Assembly (NCBI GenBank): GCA_023897205.1
Contig: JAHWDD010000007.1
Location: 2,666,001-2,730,000 of the forward strand
Source of the DNA: Exophiala sp. HKRS030
Taxonomy: Eukaryota; Ascomycota; Eurotiomycetes; Chaetothyriales; Herpotrichiellaceae
Length of the DNA: 64,000 nucleotides
Reading direction: 5' to 3'
This document shows positions 24,060-35,730 of the stretch, one piece after another. The notes beneath the pieces were generated by a model. That model saw only the letters and a program-made list of their open reading frames with translations, did not search any database and was not told where the DNA came from. Made by a program: the position numbers and the translations under genes. Position 1 is the first letter of the stretch; every line of letters begins with the position of its first letter.

Positions 24060-27000
24060 TGATCGCTTTGCAGGGATACTTCGGCATATAAGTAGGTGGA
24101 TCGCAGGCGGAATCTCTGTGCGTGAATGATCTCAGGATATTGGCAGATGTATACAACGTCTCGCTAAAGGCGTAGACCTCATAAACAATAATGCGAGCTA
24201 TAGTGATGGGACAAGTTGACGCACAAACAATGCAGAAGTCTTCAAGAGCGAACTGAAACACGTCCAGATGATAGGCACCACTAAAAAGTCATCGTCCGGG
24301 GTTGCATGCAGCTAGAAGAACTCCAGTCTCAAAGAGTCAAGACTGGCTTTTCGCCCTGGTCAAAGCGTCTCTTACATGAGAAGTGCGGGCTGTGGCTTTT
24401 TGGATTCAGGGACAGCCACATGCATGGGCGTACGACGTCCTGGCTTAGGCGAATCCACAGCGACTTTTACGGGCTGGGACCCATGTGAGCTGGGATTCGG
24501 GAACGGGAGACTGGCGTGACTGGGCCTCGAGTTGAATTTTGACCTTCTCTGGCCTCGAGGCAGAAGGTCAAGGAGGGCCCGTGTCCTTTGGCCAAAGCTG
24601 CCTGTGATTCGTGATGCGAGCTTTTGGGCCTCGTGTAGAATTCCAGCAGGATCTCTGAGTTCGACGACTGTCCACAATGCTGCAAATTCTCAATCTAACT
24701 ACTGGGGCCTTTTTTTCAGAAGGAAGTCTCGCTTCTGTGGCACCAGCCCAAAGCTACGCAGTTCGGCTCACCAACCACTCGAATGTCTCGAGTTTGCTGA
24801 AGAAAGCACGAGAAAGCTACCCCATTTCTCCTTGAAGCATTACTCTGTCTGGCTGTCTGCATTGACCGAAATCTAATGATTCTTAAACATATGATCCGAG
24901 TGTAGCTTTTGAAAGGAGTAACAATGGAGCTAATGGGTCCCCAGTGACCTTGCACGTGCTCCGTACATGGTTAGTAGCATCGCCACCGTGCCACTCCATC
25001 CGCCCTGAAATGCCACAGTCTCGGCATGACGAAGTCCAAATCGTCTTTGTGGATCAGCCAGGCATTGGAGAATCGGGAAGACCGTGGCCGAGCATCCAAT
25101 ATTCGAGGATGGACACCATCTATACACACGACGTAGACCAGGCTGGTACGAAGACTGCGTCCATATCCAATGATTCAGTGACTGGTTCTCATTGAACGGA
25201 TGGTGAGGATACATCCTACCGCGAAGGGTATGAAAGAAGTTGAGTGTTTCACAAATGCTGCATGCGGGCCTTTCCACCGGCCCCAAAACTCTCGACCTTA
25301 CAGTGCCTGGCCAAGCACAGTGACATCGCTGAATATTTTCTGGTGAGGAGTTGACCAGAACTAATTTGCTCATCTAGGCCACGAGAGGGAGTGGTCCGTG
25401 ACGAAGTCAGAGAATCACCACGTCGTGCAAAGTCTTCTTTGCGTGTGGGTCACAGACTTTGGAGCGTGGAAGAGTACGCAGCCTAGTTAGTACTTAATAT
25501 TCTTCACCGAGAGTCATTTTGAGTTATCCTGCTCTGGAAGGTCAAAAGAGCTGGAGATGAAAAGCGAAGATGTTCGTGGCAAACTTGAACTTGGACTGGC
25601 ATTCGTGCAAATACTGTGAGGTGCTGCTCATTGCGTGGCAGTGTGTCTCAGACTGAGTGTGGGTGGCAGTCGGCTGGCCTGGCACTGGCCTTGTCCTCCT
25701 GCAGCTAGATTGAAGGTGCAGGTAGCTGAACCAGGGCAGTCCTGTTCGTACTTGCATCCATGGCCCTGATAGGCAAGCCTGAATTGTTCTCTGTAACTAG
25801 GAGCGTGTCCCTAATCAATCTCGCCGATAAGCTGGTGATCATTCGATAACCAATGGTACCGGTGGACAGCGACCACTATGACCAAACCTCGAGATGGGCA
25901 AGGTTCCAGAGATTCCAGATCGATAGTATAAGACCTTGACAATTGTGTCCTCAAGCCAGCAGATGAACGAACACAGTAAGCGACATGGGTCGAGCGAGGC
26001 TGTCAGCCTGTCGCTCCAATTCCTTGATGAGCCTCTGGCTCCAAGTTTGTACTTGAGCATCGAGAACCCAGAACGCGTCTGGAGAGTAATTCTGACAAGC
26101 CCCGACAACGGGAATCTTGATTACACGTCAAGGTGACGATGTTGTCCGTGATCCTGTTCTCCATCATTCATCGTCGACTGATGTTGAGAGGTCGTAGAAT
26201 AGGAATGGTCCCTCGGCCATGGCTCCTGCCTCGAGTCAAATCCACGCAGGTCGTGCTTGCTACTACTGTAATTAAAAAATGTCCAGCATCTTGCTGGTAT
26301 GGCAGGAGCAACTACCCTTTATCAACCGCTCCTTCCATTTCCCACCTTTGTCTGCATGACTCGGTGGCTTCAATCATATCTGCCTCCATATTTCTTGCTT
26401 CATGCTGACTGTCCAACATTACACGGGCCACGGCAGACGAGAACAAGCGAGAGTAGGATCACCACTTCACGTATAGCTGAGGAAAGTGCCAGATCAATTC
26501 CCAATCACCGATTGTCAGTACATGCGACCTGGTCTCTGCTAAAACTGGTCAATCTGCCCCGAAAAGGCCTCGTGAATCCCCACTGGCCAACCGGTGAGAT
26601 CATCCTAGCCAACCTACAGGTGACCCCGACTCCGTACTGACTCACTGCTCAGGTCCCCGAACCTGGGGAGTGGACACGTTGACTCGGGTCCTTGGTGATC
26701 CCAGTAAAATTACAATGGCCAAGGCCTGAGAGCCACTTTTATAAGGCGGATCGGGCTCTACTCCGTCTCAATCGTCCCTGGTCCGAAGCCATGTTGACTG
26801 TCTCGGGCCTCTCAGTGGTCACTGGTCACTACTTTGTTGTTAGTGGCCACTGGCCTGTACGGAATACACTGGCCTGACTGGCTAACCAACTCACCGTTGG
26901 TAGAAGAAACACCCGAGGAACCTTGCACTAGGTACAGATTTTCCTTGGGCGGAGGTCCCCAGTCGTTATCCCTGCAAGGCCGTTCTGCAAGCCTGGTCTT

Positions 27001-27466
27001 CGAACGATCCAAAGCTAAGACCCGAGACCCAAGGCTGCTATCACTTCCAGTCGCAGTTACGAATATCTTGTCCACCTGCCTTCCCTCACGACTTTCAACA
27101 TTGTCCCTCGTTAGACAGCACCGACATTCTGTACAGCGCAAGTTCGTCATAGCCCAATCACCCAAAGTTCTCCGGACACTCGTTTGGTCACTTCTTTCAC
27201 GTCTTGCCGACCGTTCCTCCGACTCTTGGTCGGACTCTCCTGGAGTTGACTTACGCACAGGTTCAAATATCGCATTACACAAGCCACAATCGTCGCAACC
27301 ATATCGGGATCGAGGAGAGGCGAAGGCATCTTCACATCTTGATCAATAGCTATGAGGGCTTGAGGAGGTTGAAAGAGCCCAGCTGGGCATAGTCATTCGT
27401 TTAGCATTTTACATCCCGTCGTTCACTCAGTCTAAAGGGGAATCCTTCAACATCTCTGTCGGCACC
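24060..27466. other. 3.4 kb region without supported genes
   Basis: It lies between the divergent pepsin-like and Ser/Thr-rich genes. ORFs overlap on both strands (24532-24876 +, 24372-24677 -, 26834-27349 +, 26812-27282 -), but none encodes a recognisable domain or has consistent splice sites. The sequence is not AT-rich and shows no obvious transposase, reverse transcriptase or terminal repeats. It may be regulatory sequence or a decayed gene. Confidence 0.4.
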
Positions 27467-29316
27467 ATGCATATTTCCGGTATTTTTGTTGCATTGCTGG
27501 CGGCCAGTGCAAGCGCGCACGACCCCAACCCTGTGAGAGTGCCTAAGGGATATATGCGGAGGAGAGAACCTCTTGCAAATACAACCTCAATCACAAACCC
27601 AACTAGCATCCCTGCGACCACACTCGCTCTGTCCACCTCTACCATATCCGCCGAAGTCCCAAACTCTTCTCCCAGACTGAAACCTTCCGCCTCTCAGTTA
27701 TCAACACCTGCCAATACCTCCTCGCCGTTTCCTTCACAGATCACATCAGAACAGCCAGCATGTTCAGGCATTGCGACATACACCGACAGCGTTCCTCCAA
27801 CCGTTTTCGTGACGATCGACGAACCTTTCGAAGTCACAGTCACTGTTAATGCTTCCTCTTCATCAACAGCATCCGAGACTCTAATCACACCGCCGCCGGA
27901 GTGTGGTCATACCATTGTACCCATCACTCAAACGCCTGTCAACGGACCTATCGCCCCCGAGAACAGTGTCCTAGCGTCGACATCAACAGACAAGCTACGG
28001 ACTGGTTTTGGTCCAGATGCTCAGCCAGGGCCTTCTCTTGTCTCACCGCGACCGTCAGATAAATCAGGGGTGTGAAGTCAAATGCGCCGTTAGCTACAGA
28101 ACCACCTCAAACGACCGCGCTCTTGTCCGCCAGTAATGTCTATTCGAGTGTTCCGTACACTAGCACTGTCACCGTAACAAGGAAAACTCCGGTCACGGTC
28201 ACAGCACCCCCTACTACATCCGCAGACGTCAATTTCAATCCCAACTCGATTGACCCTGCAACTACAAGTCCGTCATCCCCTCCAAGCGGTGGGAAAGGCG
28301 GGAATGGGCCTTCAAGCGGCGGTTCTACTGGCGCATCCCCACCTAACAATGGCGTTGCCGGACCTCTGACAACCACCAGTGGCGCCGCCAATGGAGCTAC
28401 TCGAGGTGGTCCGGGACAGACTGTTTCCACGGGATCTCAAGAATCAACCTCGCGCAACGTTGGTGACATATTTGTTTCCATCGTCTCAGTAATAAGATCC
28501 AGTGATCCCAACCCGCCAGCACCACCTTCCGGCACGACTTTGGTGGCCGGAGTTCCTGTTGTCGTTCTACCCTCCTCCGTGGTCATCGGTGGGTCGACGA
28601 TTGCTATTCCTACTGCAACATCTACCTCGATTCAGGTCAACGGCGTCACTTTCGGGATCGGTCCCTCACAAGTTGTTGCTCCATCTGCTACCATAACCAT
28701 AGGCGCTTTCCAATCAGCCCGGGAAGGGACCGTTATCACCCCTCAGCCGAGCTCGACAGTTATCACTGCAGGTGGACTTACGATCACGGTTGCATCAACT
28801 GTTGCAATAGTATCAGGAACCACCTATCGAATCGGCCAAGGTGCCCGGACAACATCCGTCACTGTTGGTGGAAACACAGTCTCGATCGGCCCTAGCGGCA
28901 TTGGTTTGCCACAAGGTGGAGCTTCACAAACCACAACGTCCCCTTCTGGCGGTGGCTACGTCGTATATACCGTGTCTGGCAACACTCTTTCGATAGACAA
29001 CAGCGAGGCGGTCATCAGTGGCACGACCTACCGAATTGGGCCTAATGCACCGCAATGGACCACGGTCATTGGTGGTCAAACCGTATCATTCGGGCCAAGT
29101 GGTGTAGGATTTGCGTCCACGACAATTGCACCGACTAGCCCACCGTCGAGCACGGCAGAAACGGGGTCGAGAGTGACGACAACTGGCGCTGCTGGGACTC
29201 AAAGTCCCTCTTCGGAGAATGCAGGGTCACAGCTGACCAACATTCCCTTTTCAGAAGTCCTCGGCTGGTACTTAATACTCATGATCTATCTAGGATACCA
29301 ATATCCTGTTCTATGA
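27467..29316 (+). CDS. Secreted Ser/Thr-rich cell-wall-type protein with internal repeats
   Basis: The start CACCATG at 27467 has a good context and is followed by a signal peptide (MHISGIFVALLAASASA). The body is Ser/Thr/Pro-rich and probably heavily O-glycosylated. From about residue 370 there are three related modules of about 60-70 residues, each with the pattern (V/I)xGTTYRIG...TxxxVGGxTVSIGPSGxG; the last two are the clearest (TVGGNTVSIGPSGIGL, TVIGGQTVSFGPSGVGF). The protein ends with a hydrophobic segment (VLGWYLILMIYLGYQ), compatible with a tail anchor or a GPI signal. The frame shifts at GGGG 28067-28070; one added base joins the halves as DKSGGVKSNAP, 616 residues. No enzymatic domain is visible. 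Likely at the surface or in the wall. Confidence 0.75.
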
Positions 29317-29773
29317 AAAAAAAATAGTCACACCAGAAATGTCAACGCTACAATGTTACACTTTTACCATTGACAGGATCATTGGCAATTCGATCTTGGA
29401 TTGCATAGGAATGGAGGATCTGGACGTTATCTGTTTTCAATCTGTTGTGCTTTTTGGACATGCATGCAATATACCCGCTCCATGGACTGGAGGCATATAA
29501 CGGAATTGGATTCACAGCCAGGAATTTTGGCACCCTGGCTGACAACAAAACGGGGAGAGACAAGTTTACCTTGTGTGAGTAGACTTACCTACGATGGATC
29601 CTCGAACCAAAGGCTCACCCGACTGCGACGAGCCATCGCTCGACTGACGAACTTTTAATGAGAATGTATAAATCAATTAGAACGAATGTACAACTTTGTC
29701 TTCGAAACTTGTATACGTCCATGGTTTCACACCATTACGTGTAATTTTATGTTCAATCTCTGAGTCCTGTCTA
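29317..29773. other. Intergenic, convergent 3' ends
   Basis: Between the Ser/Thr-rich gene (+) and the DUF92 gene (-). I see nothing beyond the expected 3' UTRs. Confidence 0.5.
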
Positions 29774-30730
29774 TCAGAAGATAATATTCCCTGTAGCAAT
29801 GCCCGCCACACTAAGAATGCTTGCCATCAGGAAGTTAATCTGGTTATTGTCAAATATATCGTTGCCAGAACCGATGACACGGCTGTCCACATGGTCGGTA
29901 GTCTTCGCTCCTCCTTTTCGCTTGGATGGACTCGTAGGCGCAGGGTTCTTCGCTTTCACCAGCACTTTTACTCCACCGGGTCCTTCTACCACTTTCCCTG
30001 ACCGACGGTCAATGACAGAAGCTTGTAGGAACGCTCCGAGAACTGAGTCCAGGAGTGTCCCCGCTGTTCCCAGTAGAGTGATCAACGAAAATATTATCAG
30101 CTTCTCGCGCAGATTCCGGTCATCGCAAAAGCCTAGAAGGACAAGACTGGTGAAGGCAATGGCAGCAGCGCCGCCTACTCCGGCTACCAGACCGGCCAGC
30201 GAGACTCCGCCGTTGGTTCCCGGCGGGACAGTGCGGAGCGTCGTGATCAACACCGGCTTGTTCTTTGACAAGATGCCCAGCTCGCTAGACAAGGTATCGG
30301 CCGCAACTGCGGCGTAGTTGGCAATGATGCCAAACAGGAGCAAATCGGCCGTCCTCGTCGACCCGGATTTACCGGCAAAACAAAATTGTCCTCCCTTTTC
30401 AGTCCGGTAGAGCCACAAATGCGTGAGAATCAGGATGCTGGCGGCCCCGCTGTTGGCCAGGACTTGAATGCTGGTCCGCGGGCCCTCACCACCGGAACTA
30501 CCGCTGCTGGACAAGGTGAGTGTGGCTTTGATTTCGTGTTTTACTTTAGTGGCGGAAGTGCCGAGGAGGAAGAAGACGATGAGCAAGGTAAATGGGATTG
30601 CGGAGGGATGTAAAGCGTGGATGGTTGCGGTCAATACGGCGGCCAGAATTCCTACTGGAGTGAGTGACTTGCGTGTGTAGGCACGGATGACGAGGAGGAG
30701 GGTCACTGGTATGGCGATGACGGGTTTCAT
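29774..30730 (-). CDS. DUF92/TMEM19 family membrane protein
   Basis: A single-exon gene of 318 residues, close to the family's usual size. It has six or more hydrophobic helices, starting at IAIPVTLLLVIRAYT. The family signatures are present: LANSGAASIL, the ADTLSSELG block, and TVPPGTNGGVSLAGLVAG. Plant relatives include VTE6, a phytyl-phosphate kinase; animal TMEM19 is uncharacterised. A prenyl-phosphate kinase role is therefore possible but unproven here. An insert of about 40 charged residues (VKAKNPAPTSPSKRKGG) precedes the last helices. It is divergent from the radical SAM gene with about 495 bp between starts. The frame is intact. Confidence 0.9.
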   Translation of the reverse strand: MKPVIAIPVTLLLVIRAYTRKSLTPVGILAAVLTATIHALHPSAIPFTLLIVFFLLGTSATKVKHEIKATLTLSSSGSSGGEGPRTSIQVLANSGAASILILTHLWLYRTEKGGQFCFAGKSGSTRTADLLLFGIIANYAAVAADTLSSELGILSKNKPVLITTLRTVPPGTNGGVSLAGLVAGVGGAAAIAFTSLVLLGFCDDRNLREKLIIFSLITLLGTAGTLLDSVLGAFLQASVIDRRSGKVVEGPGGVKVLVKAKNPAPTSPSKRKGGAKTTDHVDSRVIGSGNDIFDNNQINFLMASILSVAGIATGNIIF

Positions 30731-31225
30731 GGTGGGCGGTGAGCACTGGGAGGAGTTCGGAATGAGGAGGAAGAGATGGAGAAGAGTAAGGAATATTGGG
30801 TTCTATTTCATGCGGTTGTAGTGATATATCATTGCTGCACATGGATTATGTGATGTACTCTGTCGTTGAGGAACTCGGAAAAATGGGTTGATGGGCCCGG
30901 CTTGTGCTGGTGCCTGTGCAGGTGCCCGCCATGCCGAGAAGGCTACTTGAGGTAGGTACATACCTCCCATGGTTCTTTCCCCGGTTGCCAGAAATGACGT
31001 CGTTGAGTCGGCCAATGATACTCGTTCCATTTCTTCTTATACCACTTTGAATGATGTGGTTATTGTTCTCGACTACTTCCCTATACTGTTCACGAATGCA
31101 TCTTCGCAATCGATTCACTTGGAATGCGTTGATCTAGAGCTCATCATTCTGCGCTGTCCCTTGACCGACATCACACCGTCATTTCTTTCTAGCGATGATC
31201 ACTCAGCCAGCCATACGAAATCAAG
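30731..31225. other. Divergent promoter region
   Basis: About 495 bp separate the DUF92 start (-) and the radical SAM start (+). Small ORFs at 30803-31118 (-) are shadows with no recognisable product. Confidence 0.45.
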
Positions 31226-32323
31226 ATGATGTTGAGATCATTCCACGCTAAGCCGGCTATGAAAGGCCTCATTGCCACGAGAGTCTCAGGCACAACCTTC
31301 AATGCCTCTAATGGGTCATTTATGAGAAGCCTGCATCTAGCCCCACCATTTCTTCTTGATGATTACATGCCTCGGTATCAACTCCTGACTTCAGGAGATG
31401 CCGCTAAGAAGAGGTCTGCGGCTTATGCCCACTTGCGAAAATGTAATCTTTGTCCCCGTCTATGCGATGTAAATCGCTATGAGACCACCGGACACTGCTT
31501 GATTGGGGCTGAGACAGTCAAAGTATCCACAATTGCACCTCATTTCGGCGAAGAGCCATGCCTTCAAGGCCACAATGGTTCGGGCTCAGTCTTCTTCAGT
31601 GGTTGCAATCTACGTTGCGTCTTTTGCCAAAATCATGACATTGCCCACCAGAAGACAGGCTTCGATTTGACTCCTGAGGAGCTCGCAAACTGGATGATGA
31701 AACTACAAGAGGTTGGAGGCGTTCACAACATCAATTTTGTCACGCCTGAGCATGTTGTACCACAAGTCGCATTGGCCATCTTGACAGCTAAGGATTTGGG
31801 CCTCAAGGTGCCAATTGTCTACAACACGAGTGCTTTCGACAGCCTTCAGAGCCTGAAATTAATGGATGGCCTGGTTGATATTTATTTACCTGATTTTAAA
31901 GTCTGGAACAATGAGACGAGCAAGAGATTACTCAAAGCCGACGCTTATGCGGATGCTGCGAGAGAAAGCATACAAGAAATGTATCGCCAGGTAGGTGATC
32001 TGTGTTTCACTCCGGATGGTATTGCGAAGAAGGGGCTTCTGGTCCGACACTTGGTCATGCCAGGCAAAGAACAGGAAGGTGTTCAAATCATGAATTGGCT
32101 GGCACAAAGCTTGGGGAAAGATGTCTTTGTGAATGTAATGGAACAATACTTTCCAACAGCACATGTCGGCAAGGACCGCAGAGGGTCAAGTCAAGAAAAA
32201 AGATATTCAGAGATCAATCGACCGGTCAACAAAGATGAAATAGGCATCGTGCAGCAAGCCGCGCGTGACGCAGGTTTATGGAGATTTGCCGAAGCCGCCA
32301 GACACGGCGGCTGGAACATCTGA
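31226..32323 (+). CDS. Radical SAM protein, PflX/COG1313 (PFL-activase-like) family
   Basis: A single-exon protein of 365 residues. The radical SAM CX3CX2C cluster motif is SGCNLRCVFCQN (Cys127, 131, 134). An N-terminal four-Cys motif (CNLCPRLC...GHC; Cys73, 76, 80, 91) is typical of the COG1313 subgroup. Later blocks match the TIM-barrel core: NINFVTPEH, VPIVYNTSAF, DIYLPDFKVW, and FVNVMEQYFPTAHVG. The prokaryotic relatives are annotated as pyruvate formate-lyase activating-like, but their substrate is unknown. The first 50 or so residues lack acidic residues and are rich in Arg, Ser and aromatics, which suggests a mitochondrial targeting sequence. An oxygen-sensitive enzyme of this kind in a mould suggests old transfer from bacteria; this is inference. 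The frame is intact. Confidence 0.9.
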   Translation: MMLRSFHAKPAMKGLIATRVSGTTFNASNGSFMRSLHLAPPFLLDDYMPRYQLLTSGDAAKKRSAAYAHLRKCNLCPRLCDVNRYETTGHCLIGAETVKVSTIAPHFGEEPCLQGHNGSGSVFFSGCNLRCVFCQNHDIAHQKTGFDLTPEELANWMMKLQEVGGVHNINFVTPEHVVPQVALAILTAKDLGLKVPIVYNTSAFDSLQSLKLMDGLVDIYLPDFKVWNNETSKRLLKADAYADAARESIQEMYRQVGDLCFTPDGIAKKGLLVRHLVMPGKEQEGVQIMNWLAQSLGKDVFVNVMEQYFPTAHVGKDRRGSSQEKRYSEINRPVNKDEIGIVQQAARDAGLWRFAEAARHGGWNI

Positions 32324-32605
32324 CGCAATAAGCCAAATGTTACTTTGTTCCAGACTGTCAGTCATGGTGCTTTGTTCGTCCACATTCCTGAGCCGTTCGC
32401 GACGGGCTGCCATGTCCTTGGCGGAGCTGGTACTCATATTCTTTGTGTGCATGCATTACCATACAAATTGATGGTTGGACTCGTATCTTCCTAATCGCCG
32501 GTTGATGGTCAAAAAGACCTTGTTCTTGAAGAAATTTTGGCAATTACCTCGACGTAAGTGTGACTTCAGACGTTCCCGCTTCAGAAACACCACCCACGGC
32601 CACCG

Positions 32606-33571
32606 ATGTCTCAGGGATCTATTTCTTCTGAGCCTGCACTGTGCACAGCACAATATTCCCATCTACAACAAGAGAGACTATACTTTCACTCGGCGCTTGC
32701 TGATGAAGAACGTCGTACAGAAAGACTGGATGGAGTCTTGCAGAGAGTTCAGGCAGAGCTACTCGGCGAAGTCTCTGAAGACCGACTGAAGGCTTTGCGA
32801 AGGCAACATCGCTCTGTCCGTTCGAAAATTAACAGGTCTGAGAGAACGAAGGCACTACTTTCAGAAAATCTAAAGGTCATCATAACGCAGATGGAAAGGC
32901 TTGATAACCATCAGTGGCGTATGGCGCACCAGGACTATGCTTTAAGAACCCAGTATGGACAAATGACCAATTTAACGCAGTCCAAACCTGGGTGGTCCGC
33001 GATGCAACCAACCCTTGGGCTTCCAGCGCCACAGTTCTATACCTTGCCCACCATGCCTTCTCCCTTTTTTCCACCCACTCAACAAATGCTGTTCAGCCCA
33101 ACTGACCAACAAGGTTACGCGAACCAAGTTCCAGCTAAACCTGTCATACAAGCGGTGCAATTCCTCCCAACGCCGGGTATATTCTCCCCACACTATCAAT
33201 TCTCCTACAATCAATCGAGCCAAGTGCCGCTAGCAATTGACACTGACATGATAAGTCCAACTGATACTATCTCAACCTACGCTCTGAGCCCTTGGTCACG
33301 ACCTTCAGTCGATAGTTTGGCTAACGACTTGATCCCTGGTACACAAGTTTTTGATCTCGTCAATGGTCTACAGGCCATTGATCTGGAACAAGAACAACAA
33401 CACCTTTCGCGCCAAGGCTATGGATTTGGAAATCAGGACATTGATTCCGAGATACCGAGAGATCACCAGACATCAACAAGAAAGCTGGATTTACTCGGTG
33501 GGCAGAGTGCTGCTATCAGACTGGAAAGGGTGGCAAGAGCTGCCAACGATGTAGTCCGACGATCTGTATAG
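32606..33571 (+). CDS. Hypothetical protein with N-terminal coiled coil
   Basis: A single-exon ORF of 321 residues that I do not recognise. Residues 15-100 are charged and helical with heptad-like spacing (LADEERRTERLDGVLQRV, KALRRQHRSVRSKINR), suggesting a coiled coil. The middle is Gln/Pro/Tyr-rich and disordered-looking. A short conserved-looking helical C-terminus (QSAAIRLERVARAANDVV) ends the protein. It lies 280 bp downstream of the radical SAM gene on the same strand. Codon use is like its neighbours. A role cannot be assigned. Confidence 0.65.
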   Translation: MSQGSISSEPALCTAQYSHLQQERLYFHSALADEERRTERLDGVLQRVQAELLGEVSEDRLKALRRQHRSVRSKINRSERTKALLSENLKVIITQMERLDNHQWRMAHQDYALRTQYGQMTNLTQSKPGWSAMQPTLGLPAPQFYTLPTMPSPFFPPTQQMLFSPTDQQGYANQVPAKPVIQAVQFLPTPGIFSPHYQFSYNQSSQVPLAIDTDMISPTDTISTYALSPWSRPSVDSLANDLIPGTQVFDLVNGLQAIDLEQEQQHLSRQGYGFGNQDIDSEIPRDHQTSTRKLDLLGGQSAAIRLERVARAANDVVRRSV

Positions 33572-34616
33572 CTAATCAGTTGGCATTGTGCTCAGAGTCG
33601 GGCAGCTGTTGTCCTCCCTTCCCAATTCGCGAGTAAATGCTTCATCTTTACGGGGATATCGTCAACTACATATCAGGCGCTTTGTATACAATTGGTATTT
33701 GTCCATCACCTGTTGTTTTATGAGTTTGCATCTGCGCAGAATCTTGATCCAACCACAACTATCCATGCACACAGTCCTTGTCACATGCCTAAGCATTCTC
33801 GTGTCTTAGGTGAAGAAGCAAAAGCGAACATTTCATCCCTTGTATCGTGCCTCAAATCTCCTTTCTTGACGCTTGTAAAATCATTAACTCCATCAATATA
33901 CAGGTACTCCTCGGTCCCTCTAGCCAGTACAACCGAGGCTCATCAGTCTGACTTTGTGGTTAAGACATTAGGCAAACCACCTCAAACGCATCCCCAACCT
34001 TGCAAGCAAGTCAACCACATCGTGTGGTATCGATACTTTATCGCACTTCTACCACCTCCAACCATTACCTGACAGCCCAAGCCAAGTTTGATTCCCAAAG
34101 CGGCCGAATTCAACACTAGAGTGCGAGCATCCAGCCAATGGATATCCGCGAAAGCTCTCGGCTAGACCCGTTTCCATGCTCGAGCGGGACCGACAGCAAC
34201 ATTTCTCCTGGATCGCTTGACCCCCCTTGTGGGTTCCGAGCCTTGCCTCGCCCGCGGGCTCCACAAAAGCGAGGGATCCCTCATCTGGGCGATGTGACGA
34301 GCTGTCCGGTCTCTGTGGTGTTTGTGCTGGATTTGACTGGACGTCGTTGCTGAATGCTCCAGCGTTTCAGAGGTTGTACCGAGGCAGATTGTCGAGGGGT
34401 GGATTGTTTTGTCGTCGCCTCGTGGGATGGGCGGGGAGGGGATTGTGACATTGTGTGATATAGGTCCATGGCTCAGACGAGCATCCGATCAAGGGGGAAG
34501 GGACTACTGCAGTGTCCTATAAATACATTGCCAATGAGCCTTGTAGATGACCTACTGCTCTTGCTCTTGCTAATCCCCCGTGCAAACTACAGTCGGGAGA
34601 CAGAACACCCAGCATC
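33572..34616. other. Intergenic region, no supported gene
   Basis: About 1 kb upstream of the SnoaL-like gene. The small ORFs in it are not recognisable. Confidence 0.45.
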
Positions 34617-35190
34617 ATGACCACAGACAGCGTGAGCATTTCCGCCGCAAGGGCCGCGCAAATTGACTCGGTGATGCGCAAGTTCGTTGCTAGCTTCCTC
34701 AAACCCATCGACTCGACTGAAGACTTTGTCTCGATCTTCCATCCAGAGGTCGAGTGGTACGACCACGCGTTCCTGATCCGCAGAGTCGGCCACACGGCGG
34801 TGATGGGCCTTCACAAAGGATTCACGTATTGCAATCAGCCGTTTGATGTCAAGATCAAGGTAGGATCTTCGGCTCGTTCTGTATATCTTACTTGATCTGC
34901 TGATCGGTGCTAATATGGATCATCTGTGAAAGGCAATCCTCCCCACCTCGACCGGTGGTGTTCTCGAGCAGATCTGGATCGGCCGAATGGCCCACGATAT
35001 TGTCCGGCCGGACGGAGGCATCGCCGTCAAAGCGAGCGGCAAGGACTTTGTCACGCATGTCTGCATGCCGATCCAGATCAATGAACAAGGTCTCATTACC
35101 CGGATTGATGAGTATTATAATAAGAGTTGGGATGATGGAATTGCCGCAGAAGAATATCTGATCATGAAGGGTCCGAGCATGAAAGTTTGA
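34617..35190 (+). CDS. SnoaL-like (NTF2-fold) protein
   Basis: Two exons, 34617-34859 and 34933-35190, with a gtagga...aag intron, give 166 residues, the usual size of a stand-alone NTF2-like domain. The fold is recognisable from an N-terminal helix (MRKFVASFLKPI), FHPEVEWYDHAF, HKGFTYC, and the final strand-rich LITRIDEYYNKSWDDG. SnoaL-like proteins include polyketide cyclases, dehydratases and steroid isomerase relatives; the D in EWYDHAF and the H in VTHVCMPI could line the pocket. It is convergent with the methyltransferase gene 540 bp away, so the two may act together. No other biosynthetic genes are adjacent, so a full cluster is not supported. Confidence 0.75.
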
Positions 35191-35730
35191 TGTGTGATGG
35201 TGAGAGAGTCTGGGGTTGGTTTAGGCCTTGTGGAGGGTCCGTCTTGGTTGATAGTCCACTTGGGTGTCTCCTCGAGATGATGAGGATTATCCAGGGGGTC
35301 GAGATATAGGTGGTAGACTGTGATCGAGTTGTAGACAAACCATGATATTGGCACTGGAAAATATCCCGAGTCGAGGATAGTGGGCAATCAAAGAGTGACG
35401 ATGATGAAAAGCTACCGCAACTTTTGGAACAGGCCTCTGACGAGGAGGTTATGCAATGGGAGCAATATCGCGTCAGTTTATCATCTGCTCTATATCTATA
35501 CCACCTCCGGTTATGCCGTGCCATCTCTGCATCCAACTTATCGTCTACCGCCTTCTCCCTGCGATCACATCTACTCATGTCAAGTAAGGATCCTGTGCTG
35601 GACTGTCGTGAACGACGCGAGACAGTGCCGTCTGGCGCCTATACACAAATCCAGCAACAACCAATTGTCCTCTTACTCGACTTGTCTTCGCCCTCCCCAA
35701 GATGACAAATGAAAATTTGCAGTAGACGCC
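35191..35730. other. Intergenic, convergent 3' ends
   Basis: Between the SnoaL-like gene (+) and the methyltransferase gene (-). No gene or clear element is seen; the overlapping ORFs are shadows. Confidence 0.45.

Noticed and set aside
26812..27349. Overlapping long ORFs on both strands
   Set aside because: Neither frame shows a domain, signal peptide or intron pattern; mutual shadowing explains one of them at least.
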